Shown piece by piece: positions 42,409-49,522 of a stretch of 64,000 nucleotides of DNA. The DNA comes from JANNRA01 sp031401035 (GTDB taxonomy: Bacteria > Desulfobacterota > Binatia > HRBIN30 > CADEER01). Under the pieces are notes generated by a model. The model did no database searches and had not been told where the DNA came from. It saw only the letters and a list, made by a program, of their open reading frames with translations. A program made the position numbers and the translations under genes. Position 1 is the first letter of the stretch, and each line of letters opens with the position of its first letter. The stretch is from positions 1 through 64,000 of the forward strand of contig JANNRA010000226.1 of assembly GCA_031401035.1 (NCBI GenBank), in the 5' to 3' direction.

Positions 42409-43148
42409 CCTGTCGGCTCGTCGCCCTGCTGCGCCTGCCGGTCGACGACTACCTGGCGGCGCTCGACGTCTTCCTGCACGGCATCTCCGTGCCGCGCGGG
42501 CTCGCCGCGCTGCTGGCGGCGCTGGCCTGCTGGTGGATCTACCTGCCGGTGCACGAACTGCTGCACGCGCTCGGCTGTGTCGCCGGCGGCGGCAGCGTCA
42601 CCCGCCTGGAGATCGACGCGATCTACGGCGCCGCCTGGCTGCAACGCCTCTTCCCCTTCGTCGCCGTCGGTTCGGCTTACGCCGGCCAGCTCACCGGCTT
42701 CGACACCGGCGGCAGCGACCTCACCTACCTGCTCACCGACGCCCTGCCCTACGCCCTCACCATCCTGCTCGGCGTGCCGCTGCTGCGCGCCGCCGGGCGC
42801 CGGCAGGCCGGTGTCGGCCAAGCGGCGCTCTTCGGCGCCGCCCTGCCGCTGGCCCTGGTGCCGTTCGGCTCGCTCGCCGGCGACTATTACGAAATGGGCT
42901 CGATCCTCGTTTCGCGCCTGACCGCCCTCGTCGTTGCGGACTTCCCATTGCAGCGCTGGCGCGGCGACGACCTGCCGCTACTCATCGAGACCCTGGCGAG
43001 CCAGGGTCTGAGCGGACTGGATGTGCTCGGCCTGAGCCTGTCGACCCTGCTCGGCGTGGCGCTGGCCTTCCTCACCTACGCCGCCGGGGTTGCCTGGTCG
43101 CGCCTGCTGGAGACCGCGCTCACTGCGGCCGCCGCATCTCCACGTTGA
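42405..43148 (+). CDS. Membrane protein with HExxH zinc-protease motif
   Basis: The 247-aa product has about five to six hydrophobic helices. An HELLH motif (His50, Glu51, His54) lies inside a helix-like segment (LPVHELLHALGC), as in M50 and related intramembrane or membrane-bound zinc proteases. A third metal ligand could be the Asp of YYEMGS or the LTGFDTGGSD region, but I cannot confirm one. It starts at a GTG overlapping the stop of the PPOX gene, so the two are translated together. Function unknown; a membrane metalloprotease is the best guess. Confidence 0.7.
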   Translation: MTCRLVALLRLPVDDYLAALDVFLHGISVPRGLAALLAALACWWIYLPVHELLHALGCVAGGGSVTRLEIDAIYGAAWLQRLFPFVAVGSAYAGQLTGFDTGGSDLTYLLTDALPYALTILLGVPLLRAAGRRQAGVGQAALFGAALPLALVPFGSLAGDYYEMGSILVSRLTALVVADFPLQRWRGDDLPLLIETLASQGLSGLDVLGLSLSTLLGVALAFLTYAAGVAWSRLLETALTAAAASPR

Positions 43149-43232
43149 AGTCTTCTTTGTCGGATCGACGCTCACGGTCCCCTTCCCGTGTCCGCCCCTG
43201 ACGCCCGCCGCGAACTCTGCTACAGCGGCGGC

Positions 43233-44129
43233 ATGCACAACTTGAAGAGGCTCTGCGTCGGCACCAACTTCTCACCCGAGGCGGATCACGGCCTGGGCGC
43301 CGCGGCGGCGCTGGCGCGCGCCACCGGGGCGCACCTCGACCTGGTGCACGTCGTGCACCGCCCGCCGCTCTACGAGCGCGTGCTGCTCAAGGAACAGGGG
43401 CTGGTGAAGGAACTCGAAGTGCAGGCCCTCAAGCACCTGCGCGCCATCGGCGCCGGGCCGCTGTTCGCCGGCTTGTCGATCGAGTGCCATGCCCGCCACG
43501 GCGCGCCGTTCGCCGAATTGATCGCCTTCGCGCGCGAGCAGCGCTGCGACCTGCTGGTGGTCGGGGCGCGCAAGCGCAGCGGGCTGACCGATCTGCTGCT
43601 CGGCAGCACCGCTGAACGCGTCTTGCGCAAGGCCAGCGTGCCGGTTCTGCTGGCCAAGGCGGCGCTTGCCGATGCACCGCGCTGCATCCTGGCGCCGACG
43701 GACTTCTCGTCCGCCGCCCAACCGGCGCTCCTGGAAGCCATCGCCCTGGCCCGCCACTGGCGCGCCCGCCTGGTGCTGCTGCACGTCATCGAGCCCATCG
43801 TGCAAGCCTACTCCTGGGCCACCGACCTCGCCGGCGGCGAGATCTTCATCATCGAGCCCGAGGAGCTGCAGCCGGAGTGGGATGCGCTGGCGAAGGAGCT
43901 GCCGCTCGACGGCGTGCAGTGGGAGCAGCGGACGATCAAGGGCGACGTGGCGACGACCGTCGCCGCCCTGGCGCGCGAGCTGCCCGCCGACCTGGTGGTG
44001 CTGGGCACGCACGGGCGGACGGGAATCGCCCATGCGCTGCTCGGCAGCGTCGCGGAAGCCGCCGCGCGCGCCGTCGACGGCTGCGTCCTGGCGGTGCGCA
44101 CCGGGACGGAGCCCTTCGCGCTGCCGTAG
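43233..44129 (+). CDS. Tandem universal stress protein (two Usp domains)
   Basis: The 298-aa product has two Usp domains. The first (1-145) contains LLVVGARKRSGLTDLLLGST. The second (146-298) contains the complete ATP-binding motif VVLGTHGRTGIAHALLGSVAE. Tandem Usp proteins bind ATP or AMP and respond to starvation, redox or envelope stress. I start at ATG 43233; a GTG at 43188 would add 15 residues. It is convergent with a single-domain Usp gene across a perfect hairpin. Confidence 0.88.
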   Translation: MHNLKRLCVGTNFSPEADHGLGAAAALARATGAHLDLVHVVHRPPLYERVLLKEQGLVKELEVQALKHLRAIGAGPLFAGLSIECHARHGAPFAELIAFAREQRCDLLVVGARKRSGLTDLLLGSTAERVLRKASVPVLLAKAALADAPRCILAPTDFSSAAQPALLEAIALARHWRARLVLLHVIEPIVQAYSWATDLAGGEIFIIEPEELQPEWDALAKELPLDGVQWEQRTIKGDVATTVAALARELPADLVVLGTHGRTGIAHALLGSVAEAAARAVDGCVLAVRTGTEPFALP

Positions 44130-44133
44130 GCCG

Positions 44134-44169
44134 CTGGAGGGCGCGGCGACCAGTCGCCGCGCCCTCCAG
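44134..44169. terminator. Perfect 17-bp-arm hairpin between convergent Usp genes
   Basis: Bases 44134-44150 pair fully with 44153-44169 across a 2-base loop (arm begins CTGGAGGGCGCGGCGAC). It lies five bases after the tandem Usp stop. There is no T-run, so rho-independent action is only possible, as in other GC-rich genomes. The outer CTGGAGGGCGC equals the tip of the family A palindromes, so it may be a trimmed copy. Confidence 0.7.
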
Positions 44170-44180
44170 TCCGGCCCGAG

Positions 44181-44270
44181 GCGAGCGCGTCAGCGCTTGT
44201 CCGGCGTGCGGCGAGCGCGTCAGCGCTTGTCCGGCGTGCGGCGAGCGCGTCAGCGCTTGTCCGGCGTGCG
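44181..44270. repeat. Three perfect tandem copies of a 30-bp unit
   Basis: The unit GCGAGCGCGTCAGCGCTTGT plus ten more bases is repeated at 44181-44210, 44211-44240 and 44241-44270 with no differences. The third copy contains the last six codons and stop of the minus-strand Usp gene (44250). The array therefore looks like a tandem amplification of that gene's 3' end and its trailer. Identical copies suggest a recent origin or slippage-prone sequence. Confidence 0.95.
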
Positions 44271-44708
44271 GATGGTCAGGACCGGGCACGGCGCGGTGCG
44301 CACGACGCGTTCGGCGACGCTGCCCATCAGCGCGTGCACGATGCCGGTGCGGCCATGCGTCCCCATCACCACCAGGTCCGCCTTCAGCGTCTTGGCCGCC
44401 TCGACAATCGCCTGATACGGCGTGCCGGTCTGCAGCAGCGTCTTCAGACGCACGTTCTTCTTCGCGTAGCGCGCCTGCAGCTTCTGCAACTGCGCCTTGC
44501 CGGCCTTCTTCTGCTCCTCGATGAGGCCACCGACGGCGCCGGCCGCGGCGCCGGCGAGATCAGGCACGGCGTAGTAGATCGGCTCGATGACGAACAGCGC
44601 CAGCAACTCGGCGCCGAGCGGCTTGGCAAAATCGGCGGCGTAATCGAGCGCCTTCATCGAGTAGGGTGAGAAGTCGATCGGGACCAGGATGCGTTTGATC
44701 TTCGCCAT
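44250..44708 (-). CDS. Universal stress protein, single domain
   Basis: The 152-aa Usp has RILVPIDFSPYSMKALDYA at the start and the ATP-binding motif VVMGTHGRTGIVHALMGSVAE near the C-terminus, ending VLTIRTPDKR. A lysine-rich helical insertion (about 66-88) lies between. It resembles the second domain of the tandem Usp next door. Its 3' end is the source of the 30-bp tandem repeat. Confidence 0.9.
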   Translation of the reverse strand: MAKIKRILVPIDFSPYSMKALDYAADFAKPLGAELLALFVIEPIYYAVPDLAGAAAGAVGGLIEEQKKAGKAQLQKLQARYAKKNVRLKTLLQTGTPYQAIVEAAKTLKADLVVMGTHGRTGIVHALMGSVAERVVRTAPCPVLTIRTPDKR

Positions 44709-44824
44709 GGCAGCTCCTCGCGTGTCGGGTCAGTGCGTACAAACGTCGATGCAGCAAGCCGCGGGCCGACGCCGACGCGCCGACCGCACAGGCCGCTGCT
44801 GATGCCACTTCGCAGGCATGGGAA

Positions 44825-46225
44825 TCAATCCAGGCGTACCTGTTCCAGATGGCGCGGCACCACCGCGGTCCATCCCAGACGCGTCTCGATGGCACGCTCG
44901 AGCGCCAGCGCCGCCGCCGCCTCGCCGTGCACGACGTACACCGTCTGCGGCGGGCGCGGCGCGGCGGCGAGCCAGGCCAGCAGCTCCTCGCCGTCGGCAT
45001 GGACGGAGAAGGCCGGCACATGCACGACTTCGGCGTGCACGGCGACATAGCGGCCGAGCAGCTTGAGCGACCGCGCCCCCTCGAGCAGCGCCCGGCCGCG
45101 CGTCCCGGCGGCCTGGAAGCCGGCCAGCAGCACGGTATCGTCGCGGTTCGCCAGGCGGTGCGCGAGGTGGTGCAGGACGCGACCGCCGGTGGCCATGCCG
45201 GAGGCCGAGATGATCACCGCCGGGCCGCGTTCGGCGTTGATCGCCTTCGACTGCTGCGGGGTCCGCGTCTCGCGCAGGTCGCCGACGTCGAAGGGATCCT
45301 CTGCTGCCAGGTCGGGCCGTACATCGGCGCGGCCGGCGGCGATGGCGGCGCGGTACACTTGCAGCGCGGCGAGCGCCATAGGGCTGTCGACGTACACCGG
45401 CACGCGCGGCACCGCCCCGCTGCGCAGCAGGCGGCGCAGGTGGAAGAGGATGACCTCGGTTCGGTCGACCGCGAACGACGGGATGACGACGACGCCGCCG
45501 CGCACCAGCGTGCGCCGCAGGGCGTCCTCGAACAGCTGCAGCGACTCGACGTCGGCGTGGCGCCGGTCGCCGTAGGTCGACTCCACGACGATCGCGTCCG
45601 CCGCCGGCGGCGGCGCCGGCGGCCGCAGCAGCGGGTGCTGCGGCCGGCCGAGATCGCCGCTGAAGGCGACCGTGCGCGGCCGCGCCCCGTCGATCGCCAG
45701 GACCGCCCCCGCCGAGCCGAGGATGTGTCCGGCCGGCGGCAGGGTCAGGGTGATGCCGGGAGCGATCTCGGTGGCGCAGTCGAAGTCGAGCGGCCGCAAC
45801 TGCCGGAGGGCCCGCGTGGCGTCGGCCTCGGTGTACAGCGGCAGGGCCGGAACGTGCTTCGAATAGCCGGTCCGGGTGGCGTATTCGGCCTCCTCCTCCT
45901 GCAAGCGACCGCTGTCGGGCAGCATGATCTCGCACAACGCCACGGTGTCGGCGGTGGCGAAGACCGGGCCGCGGAAGCCGTTGCGCACCAGCGCCGGCAG
46001 GTAGCCGCTGTGATCGACGTGCGCGTGCGTCAGCACCACCGCGTCGAGACTCGCCGGCGGCAGCGGGAAGTCGTCCCAGTTGCGGCGGCGCAGATCCTTC
46101 AGGCCCTGGAAGAGCCCGCAATCGACCAGCACCCGCGCCCGCGGCGTGTCGATCAGGAAGCGGCTGCCGGTGACGGTGCCGGCGGCACCGAGGAAGCGCA
46201 GAAGCGGGGCGGACGGTCCGGACAT
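44825..46225 (-). CDS. MBL-fold beta-CASP exonuclease / RNA-processing protein
   Basis: The 466-aa product has the zinc motif LTHAHVDHSG, then PAGHILGSAG, FSGDLGRP, the beta-CASP domain with VESTYGDR, ISASGMATGGR, and the C-terminal FSVHADGEELL and YVVHGE. This set defines the CPSF-73/TTHA0252-like family of RNA endo/exonucleases, fused with a short RMMBL-type end. It would process or degrade RNA in the cytoplasm. ATG at 46225; it is divergent from the cytochrome gene, separated by 60 bases. Confidence 0.92.
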   Translation of the reverse strand: MSGPSAPLLRFLGAAGTVTGSRFLIDTPRARVLVDCGLFQGLKDLRRRNWDDFPLPPASLDAVVLTHAHVDHSGYLPALVRNGFRGPVFATADTVALCEIMLPDSGRLQEEEAEYATRTGYSKHVPALPLYTEADATRALRQLRPLDFDCATEIAPGITLTLPPAGHILGSAGAVLAIDGARPRTVAFSGDLGRPQHPLLRPPAPPPAADAIVVESTYGDRRHADVESLQLFEDALRRTLVRGGVVVIPSFAVDRTEVILFHLRRLLRSGAVPRVPVYVDSPMALAALQVYRAAIAAGRADVRPDLAAEDPFDVGDLRETRTPQQSKAINAERGPAVIISASGMATGGRVLHHLAHRLANRDDTVLLAGFQAAGTRGRALLEGARSLKLLGRYVAVHAEVVHVPAFSVHADGEELLAWLAAAPRPPQTVYVVHGEAAAALALERAIETRLGWTAVVPRHLEQVRLD

Positions 46226-46285
46226 CGCCTCTCTTGTAGCATCCTTCGCTTGCGTCGTCCCGCGGCGGTGGAGGATGGAGGAGGT

Positions 46286-47245
46286 ATGTCGATGTGGGAC
46301 CAGTATGTGACGAAGAGTTCCCCAGCCGGGACCGCGGGCGTCACGCCCGCTCCGAATGGAAGCGCCGCGGCGCGGCGCGGCGCTTCACGATGCGGGCGGG
46401 ACGCCCGCGGTCCCGGCTGGGGAATCGTCGCCGGCGCGGGACTCGTGTTGACGTTGGCGGCGAGCAGCGCGCTGGGCATCGACGGCAGTGCCCTCTATCG
46501 CCAGCAGTGCGCCGCCTGCCACGGCGCCGAGGGGCACGGCGGCGGCGCGGCCGCGGTGTTCGTCACGGCGCCGCCAGATCTGCGCGCCCTGCCAACCGAA
46601 TCGCTGGTGCAGCGCATCATCGCCGGACGCGCGACGCCCGTGGATCTCGCCGCCGCGACGCTCGGGGCACGTGCCGCGCACGTCGAACCGCTGGTCGCCT
46701 ACCTGCAGGGAATGCCCGACGTCGACTGGCCGCGCGCCGACGCCGGCGCGGCGCTCTTCGCCGACCGCTGTGCGCTGTGCCACGGCCCATTCGGCACGCC
46801 GCCGGCAAATCCGCCGCCCGGCGTGCGCCCGCCGCGCGATCTCGCCGCCCCGCCCTTCCAGGCGACGACCAGCACCGCCGACCTCATCGAGACCGTGCGC
46901 CACGGTCGCCGCGGCATGCCGGGACTGACGCCGCGCCTGAGCGAAGGCGAGGCCGGCGATCTGGCCACCTTCGTGCGCCTGCTCTCGCCCGGCCATACGA
47001 CGTACGTGCAGTATTGTGCCAACTGCCACGGCGACCACGGCATCCCCAGCGGCGGCCTGGCGGAGTCGGCCCAGCCGCCGGTGCTCTTCGACCGCGCCTG
47101 GCTCGCCCGCCAGGATCCCGAGGTCCTGCGTCGCAATGTCTGGCACATGCTCGGCGAGCGGCAGCCGACGATGCCGCACTTCGCGACGCTGCTGACCGAG
47201 GAGCAGGCGCGCGCCATCGCGCACTTCCTGGCCGCTTCGCATTAA
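46286..47245 (+). CDS. Tri-heme cytochrome c with a palindrome-encoded leader
   Basis: The 319-aa product has three CxxCH haem sites: CAACH (75-79), CALCH (about 165) and CANCH (about 245), each in a class I cytochrome c fold. A hydrophobic signal or anchor segment (about 46-65) would send it to the periplasm. Residues about 12-47, between the start and that segment, are encoded by the family B palindrome, giving an unusually long Gly/Ala/Arg-rich leader. ATG 46286 follows GGAGGAGG. It probably carries electrons to a terminal oxidase or reductase; the partner is not in this window. Confidence 0.85.
   Translation: MSMWDQYVTKSSPAGTAGVTPAPNGSAAARRGASRCGRDARGPGWGIVAGAGLVLTLAASSALGIDGSALYRQQCAACHGAEGHGGGAAAVFVTAPPDLRALPTESLVQRIIAGRATPVDLAAATLGARAAHVEPLVAYLQGMPDVDWPRADAGAALFADRCALCHGPFGTPPANPPPGVRPPRDLAAPPFQATTSTADLIETVRHGRRGMPGLTPRLSEGEAGDLATFVRLLSPGHTTYVQYCANCHGDHGIPSGGLAESAQPPVLFDRAWLARQDPEVLRRNVWHMLGERQPTMPHFATLLTEEQARAIAHFLAASH
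46318..46424. repeat. Family B palindromic element in the cytochrome c leader
   Basis: Arms 46318-46350 and 46392-46424 (33 bases, one mismatch) enclose a 41-base centre. It shares its outer core (CCGGGACCGCGGGCG) with 9577-9646. It is in frame with the cytochrome gene and falls between the start codon and the signal segment. Confidence 0.92.
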
Positions 47246-47249
47246 CGCT

Positions 47250-47277
47250 GGAGGGCGCCGCCGGGGCGGCGCCCTCC
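47250..47277. terminator. Hairpin between convergent cytochrome c and lemA genes
   Basis: GGAGGGCGCCGCC pairs with GGCGGCGCCCTCC across a 2-base loop, filling nearly all of the 36 bases between the two stops. It could end transcription from both sides. The arm is the same core as family A palindromes. Confidence 0.65.
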
Positions 47278-47281
47278 ACGG

Positions 47282-47848
47282 CTACTTCGCGCCGCCGCCG
47301 AAGTCGACCTTCGGTACCTGCTGCGCCGCCTCGGGGACCTCGAAGTACTTCTCCGCCCCGAAGCCCAGCCAGCCCGCGAACAGCGCCTGCGGCAGCTTCT
47401 TCACGTAGGTGTTGAACTCCTGCACGGCATCGTTGAAGCGCTTGCGCTCGACGGCAATGCGGTTCTCTGTCCCCGCCAGCTCGTCCGACAGGCGTGCGAA
47501 CTGCTCGTTCGCTTTCAACTGCGGATACTGCTCGGCGATCGCCAGCAGGCGGCCGAGGGCGCCGCTGACTTCATTGGCGGCATCGATCTGTCCCTCGCGC
47601 GTGCCCGCCGCGAGCATCTTGGCGCGCGCGTTGGCGACCGCCTCGAAGATCCCCTTCTCGTGCGCGGCGTAGCCCTTGGTCACCTCGACGAGGTTGGGGA
47701 TCAGGTCGTTGCGGCGCTGCAGCTGATTCATCACCTGCGCCCAGGCGGAATCGACCGCCTCCTTCATCCCGACCATGGTGTTGTAGCCGCAACCGCTGGT
47801 GGTCGCCGCCAACAACAGCACGGTCAATCCAAGCATTAGTCGTCGCAT
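47282..47848 (-). CDS. lemA: LemA-family lipoprotein
   Basis: The 188-aa product has a signal ending in a lipobox (TSGC, Cys20) and the LemA core GYNTMVGMKEAVDSAWAQV, QRRNDLIPNLVEVTKGYA and ENRIAVERKRFNDAVQEFN, a long helical bundle. LemA proteins are membrane-anchored and of poorly known function. It commonly sits beside TPM-domain genes, as here. The TPM gene lies 68 bases upstream on the same strand. Confidence 0.92.
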   Translation of the reverse strand: MRRLMLGLTVLLLAATTSGCGYNTMVGMKEAVDSAWAQVMNQLQRRNDLIPNLVEVTKGYAAHEKGIFEAVANARAKMLAAGTREGQIDAANEVSGALGRLLAIAEQYPQLKANEQFARLSDELAGTENRIAVERKRFNDAVQEFNTYVKKLPQALFAGWLGFGAEKYFEVPEAAQQVPKVDFGGGAK

Positions 47849-47916
47849 CGCATCCTCCCGTGCCGCAGAAACCGGACCGGTCGCTCATGACCGGTCGCTC
47901 GATGTGTCTCGTCCGC

Positions 47917-48678
47917 TCACCAGCTCCGCCCGGCACCGCCGCCGCCGAAGCCGCCACCGCCAAAGCCGCCGAAGCCGCCGCCGCCGCCCCCGAAGCCGCC
48001 GAACCCACCCCCGCCGCCGCCGCCGAAGCCGCCCGGGACGATCACCGGACCACCGCGGCGGCCGCCGCGCAGGCCGCTGCCGCCGCCGCCGAGGCGCGCC
48101 GTGACGACGAAGACCAGCAGGACGACGAGCAGGATCACCCACAGTGGGATCTCCGCCTGCGGCGGCGCGGCGCGCGGCGCCGGCAGCCCGGTCAACTCGA
48201 CGCCGCGCGCCTGCGCGATGCGCTGCGCGTAGGCGGCGACGCCACGCCAGATGCCCTCGCCCATGCGGCCAGCGCGGAACTCCGGCCGCATCTCGCGGTC
48301 CTGGATGTTGCCGACCAGCCCGTCGGGGAGAATCCCCTCGAGGCCGTAGCCGGTCTGCACGCGGATCTTGCGGTCGCCGGCGGCGACCAGCACCAACAGC
48401 CCGGTGTCCTCGCCCCGCTTGCCGATCTTCCACTGGTCGGCGACGCGCATGGCGTAGGTGAAGTCGTCGAGCGGCGCGGTGCTGTCGACGGTGAGGACGG
48501 CGATCTCGGCGCCGGTCTTCTGCTGCAGCTCGGTGAGCAGCGCCGTCAGTTTGGCGCGCGTCGCGGCGTCGATGACGCCGGCGCGGTCGTTGACCAGCCC
48601 CTGCGGCGGCGCGATCTCCTGCCCGGTCGCGGCGGCGGCGACGAGCAGCAGCGCCAGCGTCGCGAGGAGTTTACGCAC
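47917..48678 (-). CDS. TPM-domain (YgcG-like) secreted/membrane protein
   Basis: The 253-aa product has a signal peptide (1-20), a TPM/DUF477 domain (about 25-150; VNDRAGVIDAATRAKL, GAEIAVLTVDS, YGLEGILPDGLVG), one membrane helix (about 178-195) and a glycine/phenylalanine repeat tail ending GGAGRSW. TPM proteins are linked to membrane protein quality control or phosphatase-like activity. Its ATG lies 8 bases inside the upstream nucleotidyltransferase-like gene, and lemA follows. Confidence 0.9.
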   Translation of the reverse strand: MRKLLATLALLLVAAAATGQEIAPPQGLVNDRAGVIDAATRAKLTALLTELQQKTGAEIAVLTVDSTAPLDDFTYAMRVADQWKIGKRGEDTGLLVLVAAGDRKIRVQTGYGLEGILPDGLVGNIQDREMRPEFRAGRMGEGIWRGVAAYAQRIAQARGVELTGLPAPRAAPPQAEIPLWVILLVVLLVFVVTARLGGGGSGLRGGRRGGPVIVPGGFGGGGGGGFGGFGGGGGGFGGFGGGGFGGGGAGRSW

Positions 48679-49390
48679 AGTACGCCGTCACCGCGGCGAC
48701 CAACCGCTCGACCTCGTCGACGTAGGCGGGCGCGACGCTACGCCAGTCGGTCGAGACCGGCGCCTGGCGCTGCGCCAGCACCCGGCGCATCGTCGGCAGC
48801 GCGCCGACGCTGCCCTCGGCGGCGCCGAGGGCAGCGTCGTAGGTGTCCGGCACGACCTCGCCGCGCAGGCGTAGCAGATGGCGGGCGACGATCAGAAAGC
48901 TCTTCACCGACTCGACCATCATGCGTTCGAGCCCTGTCGGGTCGGCGGCCTGCTCGAGGAAGAAGGCGCGCAGGCGCAGCAGCTTGCCGAACGCCTCCTG
49001 GGCGCACTCGCGACGCAGCGCGACCTCGTCGACGGCCAGCGACGCGAACGGGTCGCGCCCGGCGAGCAGGCGGTGCTGGCGGCGGATGTCGTCGAGCTCC
49101 ATCGGAAAGAGCTGCGCCGCGCGCTCGAGCTGCGCGTCGTCGAGGATCACCGGCAGGGCGAAGCCGCGGGCGCGCCAGCCGCTGATCACCGGCGCCAAGG
49201 TTTCGAGCGCCGCCGGCGAGACGCGGCGCAGGATGATGACGGTGTTGAAGTCGGAGCGCCCCGCCACCCAGTCGAACCCCGCGGCGCTTCCGTACAGGAC
49301 CACCCCGACACAATCCTCGCCGAGGGCCCGCTGCACGTCGGCGGCGTAGGTGTGCAGATGCTGCTCTGCCTGGGCGTCCACCATCGGCAT
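48671..49390 (-). CDS. Nucleotidyltransferase-fold protein, likely catalytically altered
   Basis: The 239-aa product shows a Pol-beta/KNT-like start, VVLYGSAAGFDWVAGRSDFN. The first metal-binding Asp is present but the second position of the DxD motif is Asn. The rest is helical with a C-terminal four-helix-like region, resembling aminoglycoside-nucleotidyltransferase-shaped proteins of unknown role. It overlaps the TPM gene by 8 bases, making a three-gene operon with lemA. I would not predict antibiotic modification from this sequence. ATG 49390; a second ATG lies two codons later. Confidence 0.7.
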   Translation of the reverse strand: MPMVDAQAEQHLHTYAADVQRALGEDCVGVVLYGSAAGFDWVAGRSDFNTVIILRRVSPAALETLAPVISGWRARGFALPVILDDAQLERAAQLFPMELDDIRRQHRLLAGRDPFASLAVDEVALRRECAQEAFGKLLRLRAFFLEQAADPTGLERMMVESVKSFLIVARHLLRLRGEVVPDTYDAALGAAEGSVGALPTMRRVLAQRQAPVSTDWRSVAPAYVDEVERLVAAVTAYCA

Positions 49391-49483
49391 TCGCGCAGCG
49401 TCTAGCGCGGATCGGGCACCCGCGCCAGCGTCGGCGGCGGCGGGCCGGGTGCGGCCCCGCCGGCGCCGCACCGCCGGGGCGGG

Positions 49484-49513
49484 TTGCCACTGCCGGCACG
49501 CACACCGTACATT
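49484..49513 (+). promoter_or_regulatory. Possible sigma-70 promoter of the GH38 gene
   Basis: TTGCCA (49484-49489) and TACATT (49508-49513) are 18 bases apart in a short AT-richer patch that is unusual here. Transcription would begin about 49520, only a few bases before the ATG at 49523, giving a leaderless or nearly leaderless message. Box matches are 5/6 and 4/6, so this is a guess. Confidence 0.35.
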
Positions 49514-49522
49514 TATTTTGCC

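Noticed and set aside
44181..44270. Possible CRISPR array
   Set aside because: The 30-bp units are directly adjacent with no spacers and include coding sequence of a gene, so this is a tandem duplication.
48671..49390. Aminoglycoside resistance gene
   Set aside because: The catalytic DxD is altered and the gene sits in a TPM/LemA operon; resistance is not supported.
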